From NCBI GenBank assembly GCA_023424015.1, contig JAFAEM010000022.1, positions 124,001 through 188,000 on the forward strand: a DNA stretch of 64,000 bases, read 5' to 3'. The stretch is from Bacteroidota bacterium. GTDB taxonomy: Bacteria > Bacteroidota > Bacteroidia > Chitinophagales > Chitinophagaceae. Of the stretch, positions 8,660-16,720 are shown one piece after another. The notes below the pieces were generated by a model. The model saw nothing but the letters and a program-made list of their open reading frames with translations, ran no database searches and was not told the origin of the DNA. Numbering within the stretch: position 1 is the first letter of the stretch; every line of letters begins with the position of its first letter. Position numbers and translations under genes: made by a program.

Positions 8660-9715
8660 TCAAAGTTTCCTGAGATTGGTGCCCGGCGACAGGTCCAGGT
8701 GACACACACATTTTTTGCATATGTCATTCGTTTGCATATCAAGCGTCTTTCGGAATTTGATGGCTTCAGCACTGTTGATGATCCTGTGCAGGCTCTGCTG
8801 GTGGATATTGCCAAACACATCATGAAAAAAGCAGGGGCGTACATTTCCGTCAGCTTCCACTACGGCAGATACCCAGGGAGCATTGCATTTTTTAATAGGA
8901 AAAGGATTGAGTCCATAAAATGCGGCATAGTATGCGTAGATCTTTCGCAGTTTTGCAGGTGTTTCGGCAAAATAAGGGTCCTCAAATTTTGGAATATATT
9001 TTTGAATGATATGCTCAGTGATATTTTCCAGATCCCCCAGTTCTTCTTCCGCAGGTAGAATTTGATCTCGCCTTTCTTCATTCCATACTGTTTGCCTGTT
9101 AAATGCCTGGCTGCTTACATCGGCGGGCAGGAAACTTACCTGGTCGATCCCGATATCCTTTGCACTTTCGATGATATCAGGCCATTTGCGAAAATTCTGT
9201 TTGTGAATCACGGTACGAGAGGTGATCCTGAACCCAGGCCGGATGTTTTTTAAATACTGAACCCCTTCTTTTAAGCTATCGTAAGCTCCCGGTATATTTC
9301 TTATGGCGTCGTGCGTTGTCGCATCCCCATCCAATGACACTATAATATCGTCCACCCATCGTATAAGAGACTTTGCATGCTTCTTTAAAGTAAGGCCGGT
9401 CGACAATAGAGAGATTCGCAGGTTTTTTTCTTTTAATATTTCACAGAGCCGAAAAAAATTGGGATTCAGTAATGCTTCACCACCCGACATCAGCACCATT
9501 TGCGTATTCAGCCTTTCAAAAGTTTTTAAGAGCTCCCGGATATCAGCCTCTGTCAGTTGTTTTAGATTTTTGTTGCCCTTCCAGATATCACACATCACAC
9601 AGCGGCAATTACAGGCGCTATGCGGCATCAGGATAGCAATGGGGAGCATTGAAATCACATGCGTGTGAAGGCTCTTATAGCGCTTGAAAGTTTGATATAG
9701 TGACTGGGTAAGCAT
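8660..9715 (-). CDS. Radical SAM protein with SPASM-like C-terminus
   Basis: 351 residues. The cluster motif CNCRCVMC supplies Cys35, Cys39 and Cys42 (CX3CX2C). The core contains MSGGEALLNPNFF and VSLDG. The C-terminal part has further cysteines in KKCNAPW, GNVRPCFFHD and DICKKCVCHLD, matching a SPASM/twitch domain that binds auxiliary Fe-S clusters. Relatives act in peptide maturation, sugar dehydration or cofactor synthesis. No precursor-peptide gene is seen nearby, so a sugar or small-molecule role is more likely. It lies 5 bp from the preceding methyltransferase stop and 95 bp before the next radical SAM gene. Confidence 0.85.
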   Translation of the reverse strand: MLTQSLYQTFKRYKSLHTHVISMLPIAILMPHSACNCRCVMCDIWKGNKNLKQLTEADIRELLKTFERLNTQMVLMSGGEALLNPNFFRLCEILKEKNLRISLLSTGLTLKKHAKSLIRWVDDIIVSLDGDATTHDAIRNIPGAYDSLKEGVQYLKNIRPGFRITSRTVIHKQNFRKWPDIIESAKDIGIDQVSFLPADVSSQAFNRQTVWNEERRDQILPAEEELGDLENITEHIIQKYIPKFEDPYFAETPAKLRKIYAYYAAFYGLNPFPIKKCNAPWVSAVVEADGNVRPCFFHDVFGNIHQQSLHRIINSAEAIKFRKTLDMQTNDICKKCVCHLDLSPGTNLRKL

Positions 9716-9720
9716 TTCGA

Positions 9721-10449
9721 CTATTTCCTGATCCTGATCCAGTGAAAAGGATTTTTTGACAATTGTAGTTGGCTGATCCAGTTATTCGGATCAAAAAGAA
9801 TTTCAGGGTGGTAGTCATGTAGTTCGTTCAGGCTATGGTGGAAATAGCAACTGGTCATCGCAGGAAAGCCTGCCTGTTCGTAGTATGCCCTGCTTCTTTG
9901 CTTTGCCGCCTGTATTTCCGTGGGAGAATAAAAAGGCGAATCGAGAATATGAATTTCCCCCCCGGGTTTCAGCAGTTTCAACACTTTGTCCAGTATTTCA
10001 GGAAGCAATTCAAAATATTGAATACTGGCAGCGAAGACAGCCAGGTCAAATTTTTTTTCCCTGAACGGTTCGTTCCTGATATCGGTATATATAAAGTGCA
10101 GGTTGGGGATATGATGGAAAACCCTTGCGGCCTGTTGTAATTCCATATAGTTGATATCAATTCCAATGACCCTGGCTCCTGTGACCGAGGCGAGTTGACG
10201 TGTCAACCAGCCATTACCACACCCAATCTCCAGTATATCAGATCCGTTCTTATTTCTTTCAATGTATTGAACGAGTTTTTTTGTTGATCGACGGCGGATC
10301 ATCCATTCGCTAAAATATGGATGTTGCCGGTTGATCACGGGCAGCTTTTCTAGTTCCTGGTCGGTGTATAATCTTCCCTCCTGCAGCCTCAGCCGCAGGT
10401 AGATGGATTCAAAGTCCAAAAGTTTGCTATCGTCAGTTTCCCCTGTCAA
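9721..10449 (-). CDS. Class I SAM-dependent methyltransferase
   Basis: Motif I is DILEIGCGNGWLTRQLA, followed by ARVIGIDIN, DLAVFAASIQYFE and LKPGGEIHILDSPF, a complete Methyltransf_11/25-type fold. The open frame extends upstream to 10515, but that part is antisense-free overlap with the preceding gene, so I favour the TTG at 10449, which overlaps the upstream stop by 17 nt and gives about 242 residues. It sits between another methyltransferase and a radical SAM gene. Acceptor unknown. Confidence 0.8.
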   Translation of the reverse strand: MTGETDDSKLLDFESIYLRLRLQEGRLYTDQELEKLPVINRQHPYFSEWMIRRRSTKKLVQYIERNKNGSDILEIGCGNGWLTRQLASVTGARVIGIDINYMELQQAARVFHHIPNLHFIYTDIRNEPFREKKFDLAVFAASIQYFELLPEILDKVLKLLKPGGEIHILDSPFYSPTEIQAAKQRSRAYYEQAGFPAMTSCYFHHSLNELHDYHPEILFDPNNWISQLQLSKNPFHWIRIRK

Positions 10450-11113
10450 GTTTTTTTTCGATTTTATAGATGAAATTCTTTTCCAGCAGGTTTTTCTGTG
10501 TCTGAATGCAAACAAGCCTGAAATTATTTTGAGCAGCTATGCCACCGATCATTTCGAAATCACAGCCTTCGAACAGGGTCATGAAAACCTGGGAATCATT
10601 AGTGGTATACCGGCCGAGATCACTGAACAGGGATTCAAAGTATTCCCCTTTTTCGCCACAATACCAGGCAAAATCCCGCGCATGGATCGGCTTTTTTTTG
10701 TAGTAAGGGGGGTTGATAGCAATAATATCATAAACCTGTTCTGCAATATGCGTGAATAGGTCAGAATGGAGGATGGCCAGGTTTACGCCATTGGTCAAGC
10801 CATTCTTTTCCAGGTATTCGATGGCAACCGGGTTAATATCAGTGGCTGTGACCCTTGCACCATTTTTTGCCGCATAGATTGAGATCAACCCACTGCCTGC
10901 ACCGAGTTCCAGGAATCGCTGGCATTGTAAAGACATGGAGGAAATATGACGCAATAAAAATTGTGTGCTGTAAAAAAAGCCCGGGTGAAAAACTTCGGGC
11001 GGAATTTCCAGCCTGATATTTCCAAAGCGATAGATCCTGGTCCTGGAAAGATATTTTTCCAGGAAAGGCTTGTAAGTGCGGGCAACGATATGTCTTAGCA
11101 GTGGTTTCAGAAT
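10433..11113 (-). CDS. Methyltransferase of the HemK/PrmC-like fold, start codon unclear
   Basis: The SAM motif FLELGAGSGLISIYAAKNGA and the catalytic-type motif IIAINPPYY (NPPY, which binds an amide or amine acceptor) put this in the N5-glutamine/rRNA methyltransferase group. The first usual start codon is a TTG at 10954, only nine residues or so before the fold. The same frame stays open and protein-like upstream (KPFLEKYLSRTRIYRFGNIR) to a TGA just before 11113, where only ATT (11113) and CTG (11110) are available, overlapping the end of the upstream gene. Either a rare start is used or a small indel has separated the true start. Confidence 0.7.
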   Translation of the reverse strand: MLKPLLRHIVARTYKPFLEKYLSRTRIYRFGNIRLEIPPEVFHPGFFYSTQFLLRHISSMSLQCQRFLELGAGSGLISIYAAKNGARVTATDINPVAIEYLEKNGLTNGVNLAILHSDLFTHIAEQVYDIIAINPPYYKKKPIHARDFAWYCGEKGEYFESLFSDLGRYTTNDSQVFMTLFEGCDFEMIGGIAAQNNFRLVCIQTQKNLLEKNFIYKIEKKLDRGN

Positions 11114-12606
11114 CCTTCAATTTCGGGTTGGCGATATTTAAAAAGTCGTTGCATGATCTTGATCTCATAGGGAAACCTGTTCCAGTTTTTTTTATAACGG
11201 ATCAGCGACAGCATTTTCAGGAGTCTTATGCGCGGGGGTGTCAGTTTAGTATCGGTTACGGTAGGGTAGTAGCCGTTTAAAACCGTTTCAAAATCCTTTA
11301 TTTTTTTCACCATATATGGCTTAAGCCAGGGCGTGAGCGGGTTTCTATGCAGGTCAAAGTTTTCCCACTGTGGCGATATCCAGTCGTCGAGGGTTTTGGG
11401 AAATTCAAAGCCGGAGTCAAGTACATCTTTGGAAAGTTGCGAACCCTCTGTAGGTACGGGGCTATAGACATAGATGATGATTTCTGTTTTGGGATTTATC
11501 TCTTTTATCTCACGAATAAACTGTATGTCGAAATCAATCTGGCGGTTTACCTCTTCTTCGGTGGCTGCCGGTGTTCCTACTACAAAAGAGTACTCCGGTA
11601 TGATATCGAATTTGGCCATCCGCGCTGCAAAACGTTTTATTTGCTCGCCCGATTGCGTTCCCCCCTTATCCATTTTTTTCAGCATTTCATCGTTGCCGCT
11701 TTCTGCGCCATGAAAGATCATTTTACATCCTGCTTCACGCATGATCGCCAGGCTGCTGTCGGCGTATCGGTCAATCGTATCGATTCTGCCTTCGCCCCAC
11801 CAGACAAGATTTTCATTTTTAACCAGCCGGGAGAACTCCACCACTCTTTTCTCCGAAACAAAAAAATTGCTGTCATAAAACTCTACCGCGTTGATATCAT
11901 AATTTTCTTTCACCTCCATGATATCATCATATATTTTTTGTGCGGATCGTCCTTTCCATCGGGCATTGTAAATGGGAACGACGCCACAAAATGCACAGGT
12001 AAAGGGGCATCCCACACTGCTGTGGTAGGCAAATGTTTTAGTTCCCAGCACCGACTTGCCGATGTATTTCTTCATCGGGTAAAATGTGTTGAGTTTTTCA
12101 TAAGGCAGCGGAGGCAATGCATCCTGGTCGTACAACTCATCCTTCTTTGTTTTGACGATAGAACCATTTTCTTTGAAAACCAGGTTTGGAATATGATGAA
12201 CCGGGCCCTGGGATCGCATCGCTTCCATCAGCATGGGAAATGCATAATCACCGGGGCCGTAAACGATAAAGTCTATATATCCTGAATTGATACATACCTG
12301 GCTGTGATTGGAGGGGAAATAACCACCCCAGACAATTTTCAGATCCGGATATCTTCGCCTGATCTCCCGTGTAAATGGAATGGCTTGTTTCAATTGCGGA
12401 CCTGGCATTACCGTGCAGGCAAAAACGCCGAATCCTCCCCCGTCGAGGTAATCAAAAATTACTTTTAGCGGGTTTTTCTCAAGGTTGCCATCGACGATGG
12501 CATAATCATATCTCCCTTCGATAGAAGCTACGATGGACAAAATAGAATTGGGGACCCTGGCTTTTGATTCAGCCGCTCGTGGATTGAAAAATAAAACCTT
12601 GTTCAT
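11107..12606 (-). CDS. B12-binding-domain radical SAM protein
   Basis: ATG at 12606 (MNKVLFFNPRAAESKARVPN) is preferred over a longer frame to 12648 because the conserved N-terminus begins there; about 499 residues. The N-terminal B12-binding-like domain contains GVFACTVMPGPQL and YGPGDYAFP. The radical SAM motif is GCPFTCAFC, followed by YDSNFFVSEKRV and FHGAESGNDEMLKKMDKGG. It resembles the other B12-type radical SAM gene at 7092 in layout and probably arose from the same family. It heads a tight leftward group of radical SAM and methyltransferase genes. Confidence 0.85.
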   Translation of the reverse strand: MNKVLFFNPRAAESKARVPNSILSIVASIEGRYDYAIVDGNLEKNPLKVIFDYLDGGGFGVFACTVMPGPQLKQAIPFTREIRRRYPDLKIVWGGYFPSNHSQVCINSGYIDFIVYGPGDYAFPMLMEAMRSQGPVHHIPNLVFKENGSIVKTKKDELYDQDALPPLPYEKLNTFYPMKKYIGKSVLGTKTFAYHSSVGCPFTCAFCGVVPIYNARWKGRSAQKIYDDIMEVKENYDINAVEFYDSNFFVSEKRVVEFSRLVKNENLVWWGEGRIDTIDRYADSSLAIMREAGCKMIFHGAESGNDEMLKKMDKGGTQSGEQIKRFAARMAKFDIIPEYSFVVGTPAATEEEVNRQIDFDIQFIREIKEINPKTEIIIYVYSPVPTEGSQLSKDVLDSGFEFPKTLDDWISPQWENFDLHRNPLTPWLKPYMVKKIKDFETVLNGYYPTVTDTKLTPPRIRLLKMLSLIRYKKNWNRFPYEIKIMQRLFKYRQPEIEGF

Positions 12607-12683
12607 GATTGCTGCGCCGCCTTCAAAAAATTGAGTAAATGCCTGCATACATGCGTTCAGCAGGATTTTCTACCCAAATCGTT

Positions 12684-13649
12684 TTATCGCAATAAAAAGT
12701 TGCCCGGCAAACGGTTATTGTGCCGCCAGGTGGCATAGGTATTATGAATATGTGCCAACGCGGAAGAGTGATCCTGAACCTGCTTCGTGGAAATGACCTC
12801 AAAAAGCATGATTTTATGGATTCCGTGATTGAAAGAATCCTGCAACCGGAGTTCCTGGTAAGAAATCGTTGACTCAGGCAGGGGTAGATGCAGTTGATCC
12901 GACATGGCGTCGCTAAAAGGGAAATGCTGTTTCGCTTTCAGCTCCTGCATATGGTTTTTTCCCAGCGCATAAGCGGTCTTATAAAACCCATTTGCTATCC
13001 TGCAGATCAGTACTGCGCCGGCATTTTCCACCTGGCGGCAGGCCTTCCCGGAGAAACGTAGGGAAACCAGGTAGTGGTTTTCATCTGCCGGACCATGTAG
13101 ATCGGTAGGGAAAAGGTTGTAGTTGTCTTGCTGACCAACTGAGATCAGCGAGATATTCCTCGGCAAAGCGTATGCGATCTGTACCTGCTTATAGAGATCG
13201 TCTTTCAGGAAGACGTTCCCCTTTTTTCTGTTGAAAAGCCGGTTATTAATGCCGATAATATATTGATGAAAAGATGATACAAACTGGTGGGATCCCGTTA
13301 AGCCTTCATAGAAATGGACGGCGCCATGTTGAAATGATGCTTCCTGTATTTTTCGCAAACGAAGTTTGGCAATAGCATCCTTTTTTGACAAAGTTTCGTT
13401 TGGTGGAAGTGACTGGCTGCTGAATGCTATTTCAATGATATCTGAACCTGCGATTTTTTCGGGAAGGGCTAATACGAGGGGATGGTATCCGACGAAGGAA
13501 TGGAGATTGGTGATATCCTGTACAACCCGTCCTCCGCTGACAAGATAAGCGCGTAAAGGTTGCTCAAATATGTCACCGGCTAAGCAGAGATATTCCTGGG
13601 GATAATGAAGACCGTTGAATTTGTTGAGCACTTTTTGCAGCAGCTTCAT
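12684..13649 (-). CDS. Unrecognised 321-aa protein of the polysaccharide cluster
   Basis: No domain is recognised. The protein is soluble-looking with no signal peptide or membrane helix, and is rich in His, Gln and Leu. It includes LRAYLVSGGRVVQDITNLH and a C-terminal IHNTYATWRHNNRLPGN. It is the first gene of the leftward radical SAM/methyltransferase run and diverges from a glycosyltransferase gene across about 50 bp, which suggests a shared divergent promoter. Codon use looks like its neighbours. Confidence 0.6.
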   Translation of the reverse strand: MKLLQKVLNKFNGLHYPQEYLCLAGDIFEQPLRAYLVSGGRVVQDITNLHSFVGYHPLVLALPEKIAGSDIIEIAFSSQSLPPNETLSKKDAIAKLRLRKIQEASFQHGAVHFYEGLTGSHQFVSSFHQYIIGINNRLFNRKKGNVFLKDDLYKQVQIAYALPRNISLISVGQQDNYNLFPTDLHGPADENHYLVSLRFSGKACRQVENAGAVLICRIANGFYKTAYALGKNHMQELKAKQHFPFSDAMSDQLHLPLPESTISYQELRLQDSFNHGIHKIMLFEVISTKQVQDHSSALAHIHNTYATWRHNNRLPGNFLLR

Positions 13650-13701
13650 ATCTTAAAACTAAGAAAAATAGAAATTGATCAAAAGCAAATCGTTGTTGGA
13701 A

Positions 13702-14787
13702 ATGAAAATCATTAGCACGAGTTACAGCAGATCGAAAGAATACAATGATCCCGAAGAATGGTTAAGCCGGATTTCATTTTACACGGGAATACTGGAACAG
13801 CTGGCTAAAGACCATGAGGTTACCAGTATCGAACGCATCAATTATGAGGGAGTGAGCAGGAGGAATGGAGTGAATTATTATTTCATGGATCTAAAACAGG
13901 ATGTAGTACGCTTTCCTTTCCGGATGCACAGGGTTATCCGCCAGTTTCAACCCGACGTTGTTTTGGTAAATGGGTTAATTTTTCCATTGCAGGTAATGCA
14001 GCTAAAGAGGAAATTGGGAAAACGCGTAAAGATCATTGTCCTGCATCGTGCAGAAAGACCATCAAAAAATTTGAAAGCCTATTTTCAAAGAGCGGCAGAC
14101 AGGTATGTGGATCACTATCTGTTTGCTTCCTCAGAAATTGGGGACGAGTGGAGGCGGGCTGGCGTTATTGGCGATCTGGATAAGATAAGGGAGATCATGC
14201 AGTCTTCATCAGTGTTTATTCCAACTGAGCTTCACCATGCTGGGGATCCGGAAGCGCCTGTATTTCTTTGGGTGGGTCGGCTCGATGCGAATAAAGATCC
14301 TATTACCGTATTAAGGGCATTTACCAGGTTTTTGACTGAGAAACCTTCCGCGAAACTTGTTATGATCTATCAGAAGGATGATCTTTTGGATGAAGTCAAG
14401 GATTTGATACAAAGCCATGACCATGCCAGCCGGTCGATTAGTCTGATCGGGAAAGTTCTTCACCATGATATGCAGCGTTGGTATAATGGTGCCGACTTTA
14501 TCATATCCGGCTCGCATTATGAAGGCAGTGGTATCTCAGTCCTGGAAGCAATGTCATGCGGCTGTATACCGATACTAACAAATATCGCTTCGTTCCGGCG
14601 AATGACGGGACCCGGAATCTGCGGACTATTGTTTGAACCTGGAAATGCTGACTCTTTAGTTGACGCTTTGCGAAAAACAAAACAAATGGATAGGGAGAAG
14701 GAACGTTCCAAAACAATACAGCGTTTTCAAAGAGAGTTTTCTTTTGTAGCTATCGCCGGAAAGATTAATGCATTAATTCATGAATGA
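13702..14787 (+). CDS. Glycosyltransferase family 4 protein
   Basis: I chose ATG 13702 (MKIISTSYSRSKEYNDPEEW) over an upstream TTG. The N-terminal Rossmann half contains HEVTSIERINYEG. The C-terminal nucleotide-sugar-binding half contains FLWVGRLDANKDPITVLRAF and the GT-B motif EGSGISVLEAMSCGCIPI, whose Glu residues (EX7E) contact the donor. It is a retaining GT4 enzyme acting at the cytoplasmic face, adding a sugar to a lipid-linked oligosaccharide. Its stop overlaps the next gene by 8 nt, so the two are coupled. Confidence 0.88.
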   Translation: MKIISTSYSRSKEYNDPEEWLSRISFYTGILEQLAKDHEVTSIERINYEGVSRRNGVNYYFMDLKQDVVRFPFRMHRVIRQFQPDVVLVNGLIFPLQVMQLKRKLGKRVKIIVLHRAERPSKNLKAYFQRAADRYVDHYLFASSEIGDEWRRAGVIGDLDKIREIMQSSSVFIPTELHHAGDPEAPVFLWVGRLDANKDPITVLRAFTRFLTEKPSAKLVMIYQKDDLLDEVKDLIQSHDHASRSISLIGKVLHHDMQRWYNGADFIISGSHYEGSGISVLEAMSCGCIPILTNIASFRRMTGPGICGLLFEPGNADSLVDALRKTKQMDREKERSKTIQRFQREFSFVAIAGKINALIHE

Positions 14788-15679
14788 AACAACGCACCTG
14801 GTAAGTATTATCATGCCTACTTACAACAGGGCAGACCTGATACTGCAATCTATCGAATCGGTAAGGATGCAGACCTACAGTAATTGGGAACTTATCATTG
14901 TGGATGACGGGTCTGAAGACGATACGGAGCAGGTGGTAAAGGGTATTGGTGATGAGCGAGTACAGTTTATAAAAGCGGGTCGAATAGGGATCAATGGGCG
15001 GGTAAAAAATATTGGACTTGAGAAGGCGAGGGGAGACCTGATCGCATTTATAGATTCAGATGATCTCTGGGCTTCGAACAAACTTGATATGCAGATAGCC
15101 ATACTTAAACAATATACACAGGCCGGGTTTTCACTCTCAGGCGGTTACAACTTTAGGATACCGGGCGAGCCGCTCGAGTACTTTTATAAAGACAGGCAGG
15201 GCTATCGGGTTGGGAATATGCTGACGGCAATATTCAAATCAGAAGTAGCGATGATCATTCCAACCCTGGTATTTAGGAAAGAATGTTTGAATAAAACCGG
15301 GATTTTTGATGTGCAAAAGATTTTTGCCGATGGTGATTTTATTATTCAGCTTGCCCGCCACTATGAGGGAGTTGTGGTTTTTAATCCGCTTTTTTTCCGG
15401 CGCCTGCACGACCATAATGACAGCGATACAAACTGGGCAAGTCGCGCTGATGAGGGGATCGAGCGTGTATTGACCTATCAAAAGGAGAAGATTCTGTCCC
15501 ACAGTCTCGCCCGCGATACGATGTTCAGAATGTATATCAACGCCGGAGAAAAGCATTTGCGGTACCATAACTATGGCACGGCTGCCCGAAAGTTCTTAAA
15601 AGCCTGGGGGAACAAGCCACTGAGCATCATCCCGCTAAAAAAAACGGCAAAGGTCATTCTATCTTTCCTGAAGAATTAG
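14780..15679 (+). CDS. Glycosyltransferase family 2 protein
   Basis: 299 residues. GT-A fold: VSIIMPTYNRADLI at the N-terminus, LIIVDDGSEDDTE and the metal-binding D-x-D in IDSDDLWASNKL. FADGDFIIQLARHYEG further on resembles the catalytic-base region. It is an inverting enzyme using an NDP-sugar. The gene is translationally coupled to the GT4 gene upstream, and its last 21 bp overlap the 3' end of the convergent GT4 gene. Confidence 0.9.
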   Translation: MNETTHLVSIIMPTYNRADLILQSIESVRMQTYSNWELIIVDDGSEDDTEQVVKGIGDERVQFIKAGRIGINGRVKNIGLEKARGDLIAFIDSDDLWASNKLDMQIAILKQYTQAGFSLSGGYNFRIPGEPLEYFYKDRQGYRVGNMLTAIFKSEVAMIIPTLVFRKECLNKTGIFDVQKIFADGDFIIQLARHYEGVVVFNPLFFRRLHDHNDSDTNWASRADEGIERVLTYQKEKILSHSLARDTMFRMYINAGEKHLRYHNYGTAARKFLKAWGNKPLSIIPLKKTAKVILSFLKN

Positions 15680-16720
15680 AGCTCGCATTTTTGTCGCGGC
15701 TTCCTCGATACTACAATATAATATGTTATTGGAATCATGGGTCGGGGCATTCAATATATTGATCGCCCGCTGTGTCATTTCTTCTACCGAGGAGACGATA
15801 TGCCATTGTTGAATTCCGGTATTCATCGGCCTGCAAAAACTAAGAACGTGCGCACCGGCATATAAGGCTTCCATACAAACTCCTGAAAAACCCTCGTAAA
15901 CGGAGGGATGCAGGAGTATCCTGGCTTTTTGCATCCGGGAAAGTACCCCGGGGTAGGGCAATTCACCCATAATGTTGAGTGTGTCCTGCAGATCAAGCTT
16001 TTTTATCAGTGCTGATAGATTTTCTTTCTCAGGTCCATTTCCAATCAATTCGGCTTTTATACCCGGAATATTTTCTTTGATCGAGGCAACAATTTCAATA
16101 AAGATCTCAAATCGTTTTAAGCGGATTAGTGATCCCACGGCCAGCAGGTCAATGTTTTTTTCTATAGGTGTTGCTCCAAACAGGCTGGTGTTTATCCCTG
16201 GTGTTATGATATGCAGGGGTTTGAGGCCATGATTTAATTCAAATGTCGCACTGATCGAATCGGAAAGCGCGATCAGTGCGTTTGCTTTAAGCCCGGTACG
16301 TTTCGGATATTTATTTTCTTTTTTCGCATCCTGCCCCAGTATCCAACAGTAATGGCAGAGCCGATTTTTTTTTGCAAACAGGTGACCGATTGCGGCGCAT
16401 TCGCCATACCAGAAGCTTAAGAGCGAAAAAATAGTATGCTCCTCGTGTATACGCCCCAGGACGGCCAGTATTTTTTGACGGAGCGTCAGCCGGGCTATGC
16501 CCCCTTTATTTCGACCATTGAATGGAATTACGCGTATTCCCCGCCAGCGATATTCCCAGTTATGATAGGGATATTGAAAGCTTAAAACAATGATGTTGAG
16601 ATTTGGATCGGTTTTCTGAAGTGTTTCAACCAGTTGCTGTTGCATAGGCAGGCAGGTTGAGTCGGTTTCATCTTTTGGAAAACCCGGTGTCAGTATGACA
16701 AGTGTTTTATTATGACTCAT
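15659..16720 (-). CDS. Glycosyltransferase family 4 protein
   Basis: 353 residues, ATG at 16720. The N-terminus TLVILTPGFPKDETDSTC is typical of GT4, and the C-terminal half has DLLAVGSLIRLKRFEIFIEI, ELIGNGPEKENLSALI and the EX7E-type motif YEGFSGVCMEALYAGAHV. The gene overlaps the upstream ABC exporter gene by 11 nt, so it is part of the leftward Wzz-Wzy-ABC-GT run. Confidence 0.9.
   Translation of the reverse strand: MSHNKTLVILTPGFPKDETDSTCLPMQQQLVETLQKTDPNLNIIVLSFQYPYHNWEYRWRGIRVIPFNGRNKGGIARLTLRQKILAVLGRIHEEHTIFSLLSFWYGECAAIGHLFAKKNRLCHYCWILGQDAKKENKYPKRTGLKANALIALSDSISATFELNHGLKPLHIITPGINTSLFGATPIEKNIDLLAVGSLIRLKRFEIFIEIVASIKENIPGIKAELIGNGPEKENLSALIKKLDLQDTLNIMGELPYPGVLSRMQKARILLHPSVYEGFSGVCMEALYAGAHVLSFCRPMNTGIQQWHIVSSVEEMTQRAINILNAPTHDSNNILYCSIEEAATKMRALILQER

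Noticed and set aside
8660..9715. RiPP maturase with precursor peptide
   Set aside because: SPASM-type cysteines are present, but no short precursor gene was found in the adjacent gaps.
10839..11168. 109-codon frame on the minus strand
   Set aside because: It overlaps a better methyltransferase frame in another phase and shows no domain.
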